A stretch of DNA of 64,000 bases from Rubritalea squalenifaciens DSM 18772 (GTDB taxonomy: Bacteria; Verrucomicrobiota; Verrucomicrobiia; Verrucomicrobiales; Akkermansiaceae), in NCBI RefSeq assembly GCF_900141815.1, contig NZ_FQYR01000003.1:434001-498000 (forward strand). Direction: 5' to 3'. Below, in pieces: positions 34,821 through 44,200 of this stretch. Position 1 is the stretch's first letter. The number at the start of each line of letters is the position of its first letter. A program made the position numbers and the translations under genes. The notes below the pieces were generated by a model. That model ran no database searches and was not told the DNA's origin. It saw only the letters and a list, made by a program, of their open reading frames with translations.

Positions 34821-36251
34821 ATGTCCTTTGAAGTAATCATTCCAAACGCAGGGGAGTCTGTTACCTCTGCAAACGTAGCCCAATGGCACAAGTCTAACGG
34901 AGACACTGTGGCTAAAGGCGATGTTCTCCTTACTATTGAGACCGACAAGGTTTCTCAAGAGCTTGAGGCCGAAGAAGCCGGTGTGCTTGAAATCCTCGTT
35001 CCTGAGGGTGAAGAGGTAGCTATCGGTACTGTGGTGGCTAAGCTTAATGAGGGAGGTGCTGCTCCAGCTCCAGCACCCGCTGAGGAGAAGAAAGAAGAAG
35101 CTCCTGCTTCTGCACCTGCAGAAGAAAGCTCTGCCACTGGTGAGGTTATCGACGTGGTCGTTCCTGCTGCTGGTGAGTCCGTGACTTCCGCTAACGTAGC
35201 TAACTGGCAGTTCGCTTCCGGTGACAAGGTTGCTAAAGGAGATACTCTCGTAACTCTTGAGACTGACAAAGTAGCTAGCGAACTCGAAGCTGAAGTAAGC
35301 GGTACGATTGAAATCATCGTTCCTGAAGGCGAGGAAGTGGACATCGGCACCGTGATTGCTCGTATCACAGAAGGTGATGCTCCAGCCAAGCCTGCTGCAA
35401 CTCCTGAGAAAAAGGAAGAACCTGCTAAGCCAGCTGAAAAGCCTGCGACACCAGCACCTGCTGCTTCCACTCCTGCACCAGCTCAGAAGCCTGATCTCTC
35501 AGTCGTTGCTAACAGCGAGGACCGTGGCGTCAAGGCTGAGCCTAAGACTGAAGGCCGCACCACTCGCAAGAAGATGACTATGCTGCGCCGCAAGATCGCG
35601 ACTCACCTCGTGAATGCACAGCAGACAGCAGCGATTCTGACTACCTTCAATGAGGTAGACATGTCCGCCATCATGCAGCTCCGTAAGGACGTGCAGGAAG
35701 ACTTCGTGAAGAAGCACGGCTGCAAGCTTGGTTTCATGTCTCTCTTCGTGAAGGCAGTGGTTCAGGCACTCAAGGACGTACCATCCATCAACGCTCGTAT
35801 TGACGGCACTGACATCGTTGAGAATAACTTCTACGACATCGGTGTAGCGGTAGGTACCGAAAAAGGTCTCGTGGTTCCAGTGCTTCGCGATTGTGAGCAG
35901 AAAGGCTTTGCCCAGATCGAACAGGATCTGATCGGCTACGCTAACAAGGCTCGTGAAGGTAAGATCGAAATGGCTGACCTTCAAGGTGGTGTCTTCACCA
36001 TCTCTAACGGCGGCGTCTACGGCTCACTACTCAGTACCCCGATCCTCAACCCACCTCAGAGTGGTATCCTCGGCATGCACACCATCCAGCAGCGCCCTGT
36101 TGCTGTAAATGGTAAGGTCGAGATCCGTCCAATGATGTATCTTGCCCTCAGCTACGATCACCGTCTTGTGGACGGTAAGGAAGCGGTGACATTCCTGATC
36201 CGCATCAAGGAATGCCTTGAGAATCCTACTCGTCTGATGCTGGAAATGTAA
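34821..36251 (+). CDS. sucB: 2-oxoglutarate dehydrogenase E2 (dihydrolipoyl succinyltransferase) with two lipoyl domains
   Basis: 476 residues. Two tandem lipoyl domains (about 2-77 with K43 in ETDK, and 108-183 with K150 in ETDK) separated by an Ala/Pro/Glu linker; E. coli SucB has one. A second Ala/Pro/Lys linker (~185-235) follows. The catalytic domain begins at about 245 ([15 protein letters not shown]) and ends normally with the SYDHRLVDG motif, catalytic H447 and D451. Between the linkers and the catalytic domain I see no peripheral subunit-binding domain (no G-T-G-x-x-G-R-I type motif), which normally binds E3. It carries succinyl groups from E1 to CoA. Confidence 0.93.
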   Translation: MSFEVIIPNAGESVTSANVAQWHKSNGDTVAKGDVLLTIETDKVSQELEAEEAGVLEILVPEGEEVAIGTVVAKLNEGGAAPAPAPAEEKKEEAPASAPAEESSATGEVIDVVVPAAGESVTSANVANWQFASGDKVAKGDTLVTLETDKVASELEAEVSGTIEIIVPEGEEVDIGTVIARITEGDAPAKPAATPEKKEEPAKPAEKPATPAPAASTPAPAQKPDLSVVANSEDRGVKAEPKTEGRTTRKKMTMLRRKIATHLVNAQQTAAILTTFNEVDMSAIMQLRKDVQEDFVKKHGCKLGFMSLFVKAVVQALKDVPSINARIDGTDIVENNFYDIGVAVGTEKGLVVPVLRDCEQKGFAQIEQDLIGYANKAREGKIEMADLQGGVFTISNGGVYGSLLSTPILNPPQSGILGMHTIQQRPVAVNGKVEIRPMMYLALSYDHRLVDGKEAVTFLIRIKECLENPTRLMLEM

Positions 36252-36285
36252 TCGACTTGTCGATGAATCAAATCTGTTAATGATC

Positions 36286-36319
36286 ACAGCGTGACCTCAC
36301 CGGTCGCGCTGTTCTTTTT
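36286..36319 (+). terminator. Terminator after sucAB
   Basis: acagcgtgacc / ggtcgcgctgt stem (one G-T) with loop of 5, then a T-rich tract. It lies just ahead of the DUF368 gene, so that gene has its own promoter or reads through. Confidence 0.7.
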
Positions 36320-36330
36320 CCCCAAGTCCA

Positions 36331-37257
36331 ATGAATCTGATAGGAGTATTCTTCAAAGGTGCAGCCATGGGTGCTGCGAATGTTGTCCCCGGTGTCTCTG
36401 GAGGAACCATCGCGTTTATCACAGGTATCTATGAGAGGTTGATTAACGCTCTGAAGAGCTTTGATGTCCAAGCGGTGAAGCTGCTATTCGGCTTCAAGAT
36501 CAGAGAGTTCATCAAGCATGTGGATTTCTGGTTTTTGTTTGTTCTGGGTTTAGGGGTGCTAACGAGTGTGGCTACGCTGGCAAAGTTGCTAGAAATCGGC
36601 TTTGAGCATTATCCGGTCTATGTGGCCTCACTCTTTTTTGGACTGATTGCCGCTTCAATCTGGTCGGTGGCTAAAATGGTCAAACAGTGGGGTATGGGGC
36701 CAGTCATTGGCGTGCTGATCGGGTGTGCGGTTGCAGTGGCATTGGCCTTTGCTCCAGAAGCAAACGAGAATAAGAACATTATGTATCTGTTGCTCTGTGG
36801 TGTAGTCGCCACTTGCAGCATGATTATCCCAGGTGTGTCAGGTTCTTTCGTACTTCTTATGATGGGGAACTATCAGCTCATCATGATTAGTTCCGTCAAT
36901 AATGTGACGGATAGAAAGTTTGGCGAGGCTATATCTGTTCTTATACCGGTAGGTATAGGTGCAGTAGTCGGATTAATTGCACTATCCCATTTCCTGAGCT
37001 GGCTGTTTAGGAAGTTTCATGATCTGGCAGTAGGGGTGATCACAGGTTTTGTGGCCGGATCGTTGGTGATTATATGGCCATGGAAGCTGGCTGATCCGGA
37101 GAGTATAATTATCAAGAATGGAGAGGAGAAGGTAATGGCGTACGTGCGATACTTCCCGAATATGGATGCCGAATTCTTCATTGCGGTTCCAATCATGCTA
37201 GTCGGTGTAGCAATCATGGTTCTTACCGAAAAATTAGGAGCTACCCGTTCCGAGTAG
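36331..37257 (+). CDS. DUF368 membrane protein (PopT-type polyprenyl-phosphate transporter)
   Basis: 308 residues with about eight to nine hydrophobic helices. The N-terminal GAAMGAANVVPGVSGGTIAF and the mid-protein CSMIIPGVSGSFVLL are the repeated P-G-V-S-G motifs of the DUF368 family; the two copies suggest an inverted-repeat transporter. DUF368 proteins (PopT) have been reported to move undecaprenyl phosphate back across the membrane for reuse in wall and glycan synthesis. Assignment to the family is firm; the function in this organism is by homology. The start lies 11 bp after the sucAB terminator. Confidence 0.87.
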   Translation: MNLIGVFFKGAAMGAANVVPGVSGGTIAFITGIYERLINALKSFDVQAVKLLFGFKIREFIKHVDFWFLFVLGLGVLTSVATLAKLLEIGFEHYPVYVASLFFGLIAASIWSVAKMVKQWGMGPVIGVLIGCAVAVALAFAPEANENKNIMYLLLCGVVATCSMIIPGVSGSFVLLMMGNYQLIMISSVNNVTDRKFGEAISVLIPVGIGAVVGLIALSHFLSWLFRKFHDLAVGVITGFVAGSLVIIWPWKLADPESIIIKNGEEKVMAYVRYFPNMDAEFFIAVPIMLVGVAIMVLTEKLGATRSE

Positions 37258-37279
37258 CTCCGTGATGCAGCTTAGAGTA

Positions 37280-38251
37280 TTATTGCGCTTTCTCTAGCTT
37301 TGTGCTGATGAGAACGCGAAAACCAGAGTTGCTTCTGGTCTGCTTGGTGACGGATTCATCAGTGATGACCAAGTTTGTTCCTGTAGTAATTACTGTCGAC
37401 AGTTTCTGCTGAAAGGCTGGATTCAAGTCGAACCAAGCAGTTAGTGGTTTGGAGTGATGGGACTTAGATGAACTGATTGCTGACCAGGTGGATATAGGAG
37501 GAGACTCCTTGGATTCCTTGGACCATCCTGAGCAGACAAAAGCGATTGTGCCACGCTCGTGATCCTTAAAAAAGTTTGTTGCCACTCCTGATTCTCCGAT
37601 GACTTTGCCATTACGTAAGACAAAGAGCATTTTGTCTTTTTCCGAGAAAATGAGAGAGACGGGGCCTTCTTTTGCTTTTTCAGGCTCCCAGACGAAGGGG
37701 ATATTTGTTTTCTTGTTGCTAGAGCGGACTAGTACTTTGTGGCCGGAAGAATGGTGGATTCCAGGTTTGCTATTGGTAATGACGACAGTGGTCCCTTTGT
37801 GAGTGATTCCGAAAAGCTTTTTAGAAAACTCATAGGGCAGGTGGATACAGCCATGTGAGGAAGGGTAGCCGGGTAAGGCCCCTGCATGTAGAGCTACTCC
37901 GTCCCATGTGAGTCTCTCGGAAAAAGGCATGCTGGCGTTATTGTAAGTCTTAGAGTGGTGATCCTTGTCTTTGTTCAGTATGTGAAAGACACCAGTAGGG
38001 GTTTCGTGTCCTTTCTTGCCGGTACTGACTTCACATCGGCCGATTTCAATCCCGTTGCGGTAAACCGCAGCGGATTGCTCTTGTAGACAGACAGCCACGA
38101 CGACAGGTCCCTTAGGCGAAAGTTCCGGCTTCCAGGTGAATGTACTAGGGTCGTATTGCTTGTCTTCGGCTGCTGCGCCCATAGGCATGAAGCATGACGC
38201 TGCAGCTAGGCAGGCAGCCCTGAGTTTAAGTGGGGATTTTAAGGTGAACAT
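37280..38251 (-). CDS. L,D-transpeptidase (YkuD domain), secreted
   Basis: 323 residues from ATG 38251 (a GTG at 38263 is also open). Signal peptide ends near GAAA (about residue 28). YkuD domain ~47-165: SAAVYRNGIEIGRCEVSTG, TPTGVFHI, and the catalytic SHGCIHL with H133 and C135. A second ~150-residue region follows, itself with a repeat of the YkuD-like start (KDKMLFVLRNGKVIGESGVATN), but without the H-G-C motif. It forms 3-3 cross-links in peptidoglycan or anchors envelope proteins. The extra region may be a degenerate duplicate of the domain. Confidence 0.83.
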   Translation of the reverse strand: MFTLKSPLKLRAACLAAASCFMPMGAAAEDKQYDPSTFTWKPELSPKGPVVVAVCLQEQSAAVYRNGIEIGRCEVSTGKKGHETPTGVFHILNKDKDHHSKTYNNASMPFSERLTWDGVALHAGALPGYPSSHGCIHLPYEFSKKLFGITHKGTTVVITNSKPGIHHSSGHKVLVRSSNKKTNIPFVWEPEKAKEGPVSLIFSEKDKMLFVLRNGKVIGESGVATNFFKDHERGTIAFVCSGWSKESKESPPISTWSAISSSKSHHSKPLTAWFDLNPAFQQKLSTVITTGTNLVITDESVTKQTRSNSGFRVLISTKLEKAQ

Positions 38252-38257
38252 ACAAAT

Positions 38258-38286
38258 CAGCACCTTAAGTCAAACTTAAGGTGCTG
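38258..38286 (-). terminator. Hairpin after the GH20 gene
   Basis: cagcaccttaag / cttaaggtgctg, a perfect 12-bp stem with a 5-base loop, between the hexosaminidase stop and the L,D-transpeptidase start. T-run on the minus strand is weak. Confidence 0.6.
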
Positions 38287-38318
38287 GATAGAAGAAAAGT
38301 GTGATTTTTATTGGTGGA

Positions 38319-40880
38319 TTACCTTACATGTAGTTCACGTACAATGAGCCAGGTGTTTTTCTGTGTCTCTGTCACCAGGAGGCGAATGGCTTTGACCGAC
38401 TTGCCTTCAGGTAGTTTGTACTCAGCCTTACCAAAGACGATCTCGGCGGCTTTAGTGAAGTTCTTGCCGTCTTCTGAGATCTGAAGTTCACCGGCTACGA
38501 GTTGGTCGTGGCCATCGGTCTTGCCTGTCTCTACGGAAACAGTCCCAGTCTGTGGATCTGTGTAAGTGACTGTGATTTGATCGCCAGCCTTCGGCTCGCG
38601 GTCCAGCCAGAACCAGGTGCTGTCCTTGTAGTCGGCAGCAAGAGCCGGCTTGTGGTCTTTGTAGGCGGACATGTTGGTGCTGACCGTTCTCTCTGGGCGG
38701 ATTGGCTCGAAGCTCATAATGACCTCACCGTGGGAATCTGTTCCTCCAGAACCTTGGCACTCCACGCGAAGGACGGATTGCTTGAATTCCGTGATATTTT
38801 TAGCGGTAAGAGTGTAGCTGTGGTTGGTGAGCTTGGTGCCTGCGAAACCTTTGTGAGTATCGGTAGCAATAGTCTTGCCGTTCACTAGCAGTGAGACGGA
38901 TTTGATATCGAGCGCATTTTTACCTTTCTGGTAGATGAAGGAAAAGGTGTAGGTGCCTACTTTGTTAACGACCTTGGAGACATCGAAGTCAACGGTGGTG
39001 AAGTTCCTCGGAGTTTGCTTGGGAGACCATTTGGCCACAGGGGGTACACTGTATCCCTCGATGATGCGACTGAGTCTGCCCGTTTCTGTAAATGTCACCA
39101 TCTTGAGCGGAGTGCCTTGCTCTAGAGTGAAAGGTTGTTCGTAGAGAGGGGACTCGGTGGTTGGCTTGCTGCCATCGGTCGTGTAGCGAACTTGGGCTCC
39201 TTCATATGGTGTGGTGATGGTGAGTAGACCTTCGCTGCTCAGTGAGGCGGACGGGAGAGGAATGCGGTAGTGGACGTTTTGTGCATCTAGCTTGGGAAGG
39301 TTGAAAACGAAAGCTCTCTTGGAAAAGTCTTCCCACTGTCGCTGGTCCTGAGGTGTCCATGCAATCTCTGAGAGGGCAAACATACGCGGCCATGACATGT
39401 AGTCAGCAACTTCTTGCGAGATGAGAGTCTCGCCCCAGAGGCAACCGTTTACGCCGAGAATGTGCTTGTGGGCAAACTCTGGAATGCCGCCAAGCGGGTT
39501 GTAGGAGTAGGAGTCTTTCGTGTCGGTAACACCTGCCCAGACAAGGCCTGTTTCTTGAGGGTGTCTGACATGCTTCAAGTCGTAATAGATGTACTGAGCT
39601 GGAGCCATAATGGCGTCTCGGCCGGCCTTGGCTGCTTCGATACCAGCCTTCTGGCTTCTCCAGGAAAGGATAGCGGAGTCGTCTCTTTTCAGTTTGTCGC
39701 CATGGAGAATTTCCTCCCAGCCCAGGAGCTTGCGGTCATACTTGGCGAGGATCTTTTCCAGACGTTGGAAGAAGTAGCCTTGTACCTCATCGGTGTTCTT
39801 GAGGTTTTCTTTCTTCATCAGCTCTTTGACTGATGGGGATTTCTCCCAAGCCCCGTGGGGGCGCTCGTCACCACCGACGTGGATGTAGCTTGCCGGGAAT
39901 AGCTCGGCGATTTCAGCAAAAACGTTGTCCAGAAATTCGTAGGAGGACTCTAGCCCTGCATCGATGGTGTTGTTTGGTGTGCCTTGAACGGAACGGTACT
40001 GGGATTTGTCTTCAGGATGTTGAAGGAGTTCGGGGTAGGCTACGATGGCTGCTTTAGCGTGACCTGGTACATCGATTTCCGGGATGACCGTAATGGAGCG
40101 TTCAGCGGCGTAGGCGACAACTTCCTTGATCTCTTCCTGAGTGTAGAAGCCTTCCTGAGGCTTTGATTTATCAGGGACACTGATAGCAGGAAGAATGTTG
40201 TACGGGAGTTTTGTGCCGGGTCCTCGCTTGGAGCCTATCTCGGTGAGGAGAGGGTATTTTTTGATTTCCACACGCCAGCCTTCGTCATCAGTAAGGTGCC
40301 AGTGGAAGACGTTTAGCTTGTACTGAGCCATGCGGTCGATGAAGAGTTTGACGTACTCTTTCGGGAAGAACTGGCGGGAGCAATCCAGCATCATGCCGCG
40401 CCAAGCGAAGCGTGGATAGTCCATGATGGAGCAGCATGGCACAGGGAAGGTGGTGAGCTCTTCTTTATTGAGTGTCTCTCTGGACCAGACCTCGGTTGGC
40501 ATCAGCTGTAGCAGGGTGATAGCGCCGTAAAAGAAGCCAGACTGGTCAGCTGCCTCGATGGTGACGGATTGGTCTGTAACGGATAGCTTGTAGGTGCCAC
40601 TGACAGCCTTGCCATTGAGCTGAGCTGCCTTAAATGTGATGGAGTTTGGAGCATTGTCTGCATTTTCCAGATCGATGCCCGCGACTGTCTTCAGTCTTTC
40701 AGATAAATAGTTTGCGGCTGATTTAGCCTCCTTTGCCTCGACTTTGAGAGCGGTGTTTTTAGTCAGTGTAAAAGAGCCCTCGGCTGCTTGATAGCTGACT
40801 GGTTTAGGGATGAGTGATTCCTGTGCGGTCAGGAATGGACTCAAGAGTAAGCTGAGTGATAGGATAAGGTGCTTAAGCAT
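38319..40880 (-). CDS. Secreted GH20 beta-N-acetylhexosaminidase
   Basis: 853 residues, signal peptide ending at ~19 (LTAQ). An N-terminal GH20b-type domain (~22-150), then the GH20 barrel (~155-520) with FHWHLTDDEGWR (192-203) and HVGGDE (334-339), giving the catalytic pair D338-E339 for substrate-assisted hydrolysis of GlcNAc/GalNAc ends. After the barrel come a chitobiase-like Ig domain (YTTDGSKPTTESPLYEQPF, the CHB_HEX_C motif) and a C-terminal F5/8-type-like carbohydrate-binding region. Probably feeds on chitin or host/algal glycans. Single leftward transcript with its own hairpin end. Confidence 0.92.
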   Translation of the reverse strand: MLKHLILSLSLLLSPFLTAQESLIPKPVSYQAAEGSFTLTKNTALKVEAKEAKSAANYLSERLKTVAGIDLENADNAPNSITFKAAQLNGKAVSGTYKLSVTDQSVTIEAADQSGFFYGAITLLQLMPTEVWSRETLNKEELTTFPVPCCSIMDYPRFAWRGMMLDCSRQFFPKEYVKLFIDRMAQYKLNVFHWHLTDDEGWRVEIKKYPLLTEIGSKRGPGTKLPYNILPAISVPDKSKPQEGFYTQEEIKEVVAYAAERSITVIPEIDVPGHAKAAIVAYPELLQHPEDKSQYRSVQGTPNNTIDAGLESSYEFLDNVFAEIAELFPASYIHVGGDERPHGAWEKSPSVKELMKKENLKNTDEVQGYFFQRLEKILAKYDRKLLGWEEILHGDKLKRDDSAILSWRSQKAGIEAAKAGRDAIMAPAQYIYYDLKHVRHPQETGLVWAGVTDTKDSYSYNPLGGIPEFAHKHILGVNGCLWGETLISQEVADYMSWPRMFALSEIAWTPQDQRQWEDFSKRAFVFNLPKLDAQNVHYRIPLPSASLSSEGLLTITTPYEGAQVRYTTDGSKPTTESPLYEQPFTLEQGTPLKMVTFTETGRLSRIIEGYSVPPVAKWSPKQTPRNFTTVDFDVSKVVNKVGTYTFSFIYQKGKNALDIKSVSLLVNGKTIATDTHKGFAGTKLTNHSYTLTAKNITEFKQSVLRVECQGSGGTDSHGEVIMSFEPIRPERTVSTNMSAYKDHKPALAADYKDSTWFWLDREPKAGDQITVTYTDPQTGTVSVETGKTDGHDQLVAGELQISEDGKNFTKAAEIVFGKAEYKLPEGKSVKAIRLLVTETQKNTWLIVRELHVR

Positions 40881-40950
40881 GAAGTAATACTAGTTCTCTA
40901 AGGAGAAACCTAGCAAGGTGATTTGGCGGCATGCACTTACCAAAATCAGC

Positions 40951-41757
40951 TTATTCACTAGCATTTTGCTTACGGCGCTTGACCCACAGCAAGAAGGCAA
41001 CGGTGGTCACAAACATGAAGACCAGCAGACCGAAGACCCAGAATGCGCGGTTGGTTTCATAAGTCACGTCTTCTGGCAGGGCGTCTGGCTGTTTGATGTC
41101 CGGATCGGAAATGATGACCATTTTCCCAGGCTGGAGTTCCACTTTGGAAAGCTTGTGGAAGACGTCAGCGAGCTTTTCGTCATTGCGGTATTCTGTGAAT
41201 AGGAAGGTAGGAAATTCTTTGGTGAATTTGGGTGGGACTGGGTTTCCTGTGTCTGGTTTAACCTCGGTGACAATCGGGAAAATAGAGCCCTGGGCGATGA
41301 CTGGATCCATTTTCATGGTTCCATTCAGGTAGCGAATGCCGTCGAAGCCAGCACGTACAGGGAAGGAGATGTCTGCAACGATAGCTTCGCTGGTGATTTC
41401 TTTGATGTGGAGCTCCTTGCGGAAGTTTTCAAGTTTCGGGTAGTGGGCGATCGCTAGGTTGATCTCATCCACTGAAAAGGAGACCTCTGCCTTTTTGTCG
41501 TCCTTAACGGCAGCGGCGAATGTATCCATCTTTTTGACGAGGGCGTCGATCTCCTGAGGTTTGTCCGTAGGACTGACTTGGATTTCCTTCTGAGTCTTCT
41601 GAGAAATATTGATGATCTCCGCCTTGTACTGTTTGTACTGGTAGGTCGCAAAAATTGCGAGGAAGGCCACCATGCCGAGAATCACGAGAAATATCGTGCA
41701 GCCAGCAGCAGGCGTCGGCTTTCCAGTGGCTTCTAGATTGGCGGAATTCTCGGACAT
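40951..41757 (-). CDS. Two-helix membrane protein, hypothetical
   Basis: 268 residues from ATG 41757 (MSENSANLEATGKP); a longer frame to 41838 would overlap the region ahead of mnmA and adds nothing recognisable. One membrane helix at ~20-40 and one near the C-terminus (FWVFGLLVFMFVTTVAFLLWV), with a ~190-residue soluble middle, so both ends may be cytoplasmic with the middle outside. The middle has alternating beta strands and lysine-rich helices and no cysteine. Not assigned to a family. Divergent from mnmA. Confidence 0.6.
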   Translation of the reverse strand: MSENSANLEATGKPTPAAGCTIFLVILGMVAFLAIFATYQYKQYKAEIINISQKTQKEIQVSPTDKPQEIDALVKKMDTFAAAVKDDKKAEVSFSVDEINLAIAHYPKLENFRKELHIKEITSEAIVADISFPVRAGFDGIRYLNGTMKMDPVIAQGSIFPIVTEVKPDTGNPVPPKFTKEFPTFLFTEYRNDEKLADVFHKLSKVELQPGKMVIISDPDIKQPDALPEDVTYETNRAFWVFGLLVFMFVTTVAFLLWVKRRKQNASE

Positions 41758-41850
41758 GCGGGGGTTGTAGAATTGGTGAGCAAACTTGCAAGTTTCAAGT
41801 TTGAGCATGTGGGGTTTGCAAGTTCGGAAAATGTACACTAAGCGTTGGGC

Positions 41851-42933
41851 ATGGCGAAGATTTTAGTAGGTCTCTCCGGAGGAGTGGATTCGAGCGTGGC
41901 TGCTGCACTGATGGTGGAGCAAGGCCACGAGGTGGTGGGTGCCTACATGAAAAACTGGATCAATACAGATAACATCCCAGGTGATTGCCCATGGGAGAGC
42001 GATGTTGACGATGCTCATGCCGTAGCCAAAAAGCTTGGGATTGAATTCCGCGTCGTCGATTTGATCGACCAGTACCAAGAAAGAATCGTGGATTACCTGC
42101 TCGAAGGGTACAGAAGTGGCATTACGCCCAATCCGGATGTCTTCTGCAACCGCGAGATGAAATTCGGTGTGTTTCTCGACTATGCCTTGAGCCAGGGCTT
42201 CGAGTATGTGGCGACTGGTCACTATGCCCGTAGACGCGAGCGAGAAGATGGCACTGTCGATATCCTACGAGGAGCTGATACCAATAAAGACCAGAGCTAT
42301 TTCTTGGCACTCATGGAGCAGCATCAGGCAAAGCATGCTCTTTTCCCATGTGGAGAGATGCTGAAGCCGCAAGTGCGTGAAGTGGCCGAACGTTTCGATC
42401 TTCCTACCGCCAAGAAAAAAGACAGCCAAGGCATCTGCTTTATAGGTAACGTGAAGATGAGTGACTTCCTGCGTCACTACGTACCGGACCGCCCCGGAAA
42501 TATTGTCGATACCAACGGCAAGCGTATGGGGCGCCATAAAGGTCTACACCTGTATACGCTGGGCCAGCGTAAGGGGCACGGTGTGGCTTCACCGCGTGAG
42601 GGAATGGCCTATGTGGTCGTGGGCAAGAACATCGAAAAGAATGAACTGGTGGTAGGCTACGATGAGCCGGATACCCGTGGGCTCTACACGCAGCAGTGCG
42701 TGGTGGGAACTGTCTCTTGGGTGAATAAGCCGGTCACAAGCAAGCGTAAGATCGAGGCTCAGCCGCGGTACCGTGCCAAGGGAGAGCCGATCTGGGCAAC
42801 TCCTCGTGAGGATGGAAAGCTGGACGTGAAATTCGTCAGACCTCAGCGCGCCATTACCCCAGGCCAAATCTGCGCCTTCTACGAGAACGGAGTTCTCCTG
42901 GGCGGGGGAATCTTTGAGTCGATCGAACATTAA
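41851..42933 (+). CDS. mnmA: tRNA 2-thiouridine(34) synthase MnmA
   Basis: 360 residues from ATG 41851 (MAKILVGLSGGVDS); a TTG two codons earlier is in frame. PP-loop SGGVDS (9-14), catalytic cysteines C99 (VFCNREMKFG) and C196 (GICFIGN), and the KDQSYFL motif (146-152). The C-terminal domain has the beta-barrel with YTLGQRKGHG. Thiolates the wobble uridine of Glu, Gln and Lys tRNAs using persulfide sulfur. Stands alone. Confidence 0.95.
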   Translation: MAKILVGLSGGVDSSVAAALMVEQGHEVVGAYMKNWINTDNIPGDCPWESDVDDAHAVAKKLGIEFRVVDLIDQYQERIVDYLLEGYRSGITPNPDVFCNREMKFGVFLDYALSQGFEYVATGHYARRREREDGTVDILRGADTNKDQSYFLALMEQHQAKHALFPCGEMLKPQVREVAERFDLPTAKKKDSQGICFIGNVKMSDFLRHYVPDRPGNIVDTNGKRMGRHKGLHLYTLGQRKGHGVASPREGMAYVVVGKNIEKNELVVGYDEPDTRGLYTQQCVVGTVSWVNKPVTSKRKIEAQPRYRAKGEPIWATPREDGKLDVKFVRPQRAITPGQICAFYENGVLLGGGIFESIEH

Positions 42934-42967
42934 AAAAACACCCTGAGTCCACGAGGATCAGGGTGTT
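42934..42967. terminator. Bidirectional terminator between mnmA and aldo/keto reductase gene
   Basis: aacaccctga / tcagggtgtt stem with an 11-base loop. The A-run before it gives a T7 tract on the minus strand, so it mainly serves the leftward gene. Confidence 0.75.
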
Positions 42968-42990
42968 CACTAGATGTTCAAAAGATTTAC

Positions 42991-43983
42991 CTAGACGATC
43001 TCATTGATCGCGTTGATCTCCTCGACTGAGAACTCGAGAGTTTTGAGGCACTCCAGGTTTTCCTTTAGCTGTCTCACGCTACTGGCCCCGATGAGGGCTG
43101 ATGTCACGATAGGGTGGCTGATGACCCATGAGAGAGCCATTTGGGCGAGCGACTGGCCGCGAGCATCAGCAATCACGGCGAGCTTGCGCACTTTCTCGAT
43201 GTTCTCCTGTACTTGCTCAGTTTTGAGGAAACCATGTTCCTTACCAGCTCTGGAGTCAGAGGGGATGCCTTCGAGGTAACGGTTCGTCAGCTGACCTTGT
43301 GCCAGCGGTGAGAAGGCGATGCAGCCGACTCCGTATTCTTCGAGCGTGTGTGTTAGTCCGTCCTCAATCCAGCGGTCTAGCATTGAGTAGCGTGGCTGGT
43401 GAATCAGGCACGGGGTGCCCATTTCCTTCAAGATCTTGAATGCCTCTGCAGCTTTATCAGCTGGGTAGTTGGAGATGCCTGCATATAGGGCTTTTCCTTG
43501 GCGCACCGCGGTATCCAAAGCTCCCATGGACTCTTCCAGTGGGGTATTAGGGTCAGGGCGATGGTGGTAGAAAATGTCCACGTAATCCAACTGCATGCGC
43601 TTCAAAGATTGGTCCAGTGAGTTGAGTAGGTATTTTCTGGATCCCCATTCGCCGTACGGGCCATCCCACATCAGATAACCTGCCTTGGTGGAGATGACGA
43701 TTTCATGTCTCAGATTTTGGAATGACTCGCGGAAAATTTTGCCAAAGTTGATCTCAGCAGTTCCTGGAGGCGGGCCGTAGTTGTTGGCCAAATCGAAGTG
43801 CGTGATTCCACTGTCAAATGCGTGGTGGAGTACTTCACGTGCTGTGATCTGATCATCTACGTCACCGAAGTTGTGCCAGAGTCCTAGGGAGATGGCTGGT
43901 AGGAGCAGGCCGCTGTTGCCGCAGCGCTTATAAGGCATGCGGCCATCGTATCTGTTTGAGTCTGGAGTGTAGTGAAGTGACAT
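42991..43983 (-). CDS. Aldo/keto reductase (L-glyceraldehyde-3-phosphate reductase / YghZ type)
   Basis: 330 residues. The catalytic tetrad is visible: D and Y in HFDLANNYGPP, K in VISTKAGY, H in DIFYHHRPD. The N-terminus YTPDSNRYDGRMPYKRCGNSGL and the later LAQGQLTNRYLEGIP are characteristic of the YghZ/MgrA (L-glyceraldehyde-3-phosphate reductase) subgroup, which reduces toxic aldehydes such as methylglyoxal with NADPH. Single gene. Confidence 0.87.
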   Translation of the reverse strand: MSLHYTPDSNRYDGRMPYKRCGNSGLLLPAISLGLWHNFGDVDDQITAREVLHHAFDSGITHFDLANNYGPPPGTAEINFGKIFRESFQNLRHEIVISTKAGYLMWDGPYGEWGSRKYLLNSLDQSLKRMQLDYVDIFYHHRPDPNTPLEESMGALDTAVRQGKALYAGISNYPADKAAEAFKILKEMGTPCLIHQPRYSMLDRWIEDGLTHTLEEYGVGCIAFSPLAQGQLTNRYLEGIPSDSRAGKEHGFLKTEQVQENIEKVRKLAVIADARGQSLAQMALSWVISHPIVTSALIGASSVRQLKENLECLKTLEFSVEEINAINEIV

Positions 43984-44200
43984 AGTATAAATCTAATTGA
44001 AGTGTGACTTTAGTGATATTCTCCAATCCTGCAACCTCAGTCTAGGTGCGTATATTTTGCAACATAGCAGCAAAGTGTGAAAATTATAGTTGTGAACGAG
44101 ATCTTGCTATGATAGTGATGAACTAAGAACAAAAACAAGGGCTGACCAAATAGCCCTAGTGAGAAATTAATACGAAACAAGGAGGATTCAGGAAACGAAT

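Noticed and set aside
31966..36300. Several long antisense frames opposite sucA and sucB
   Set aside because: They mirror the strong codon bias of the sense genes and have no independent domains or starts.
43984..44200. CIRCE or sigma-32-type heat-shock element ahead of clpB
   Set aside because: No TTAGCACTC inverted repeat and no CTTGAA/CCCCAT pair seen; a TATGAT hexamer at 44108 lacks a matching -35 box.
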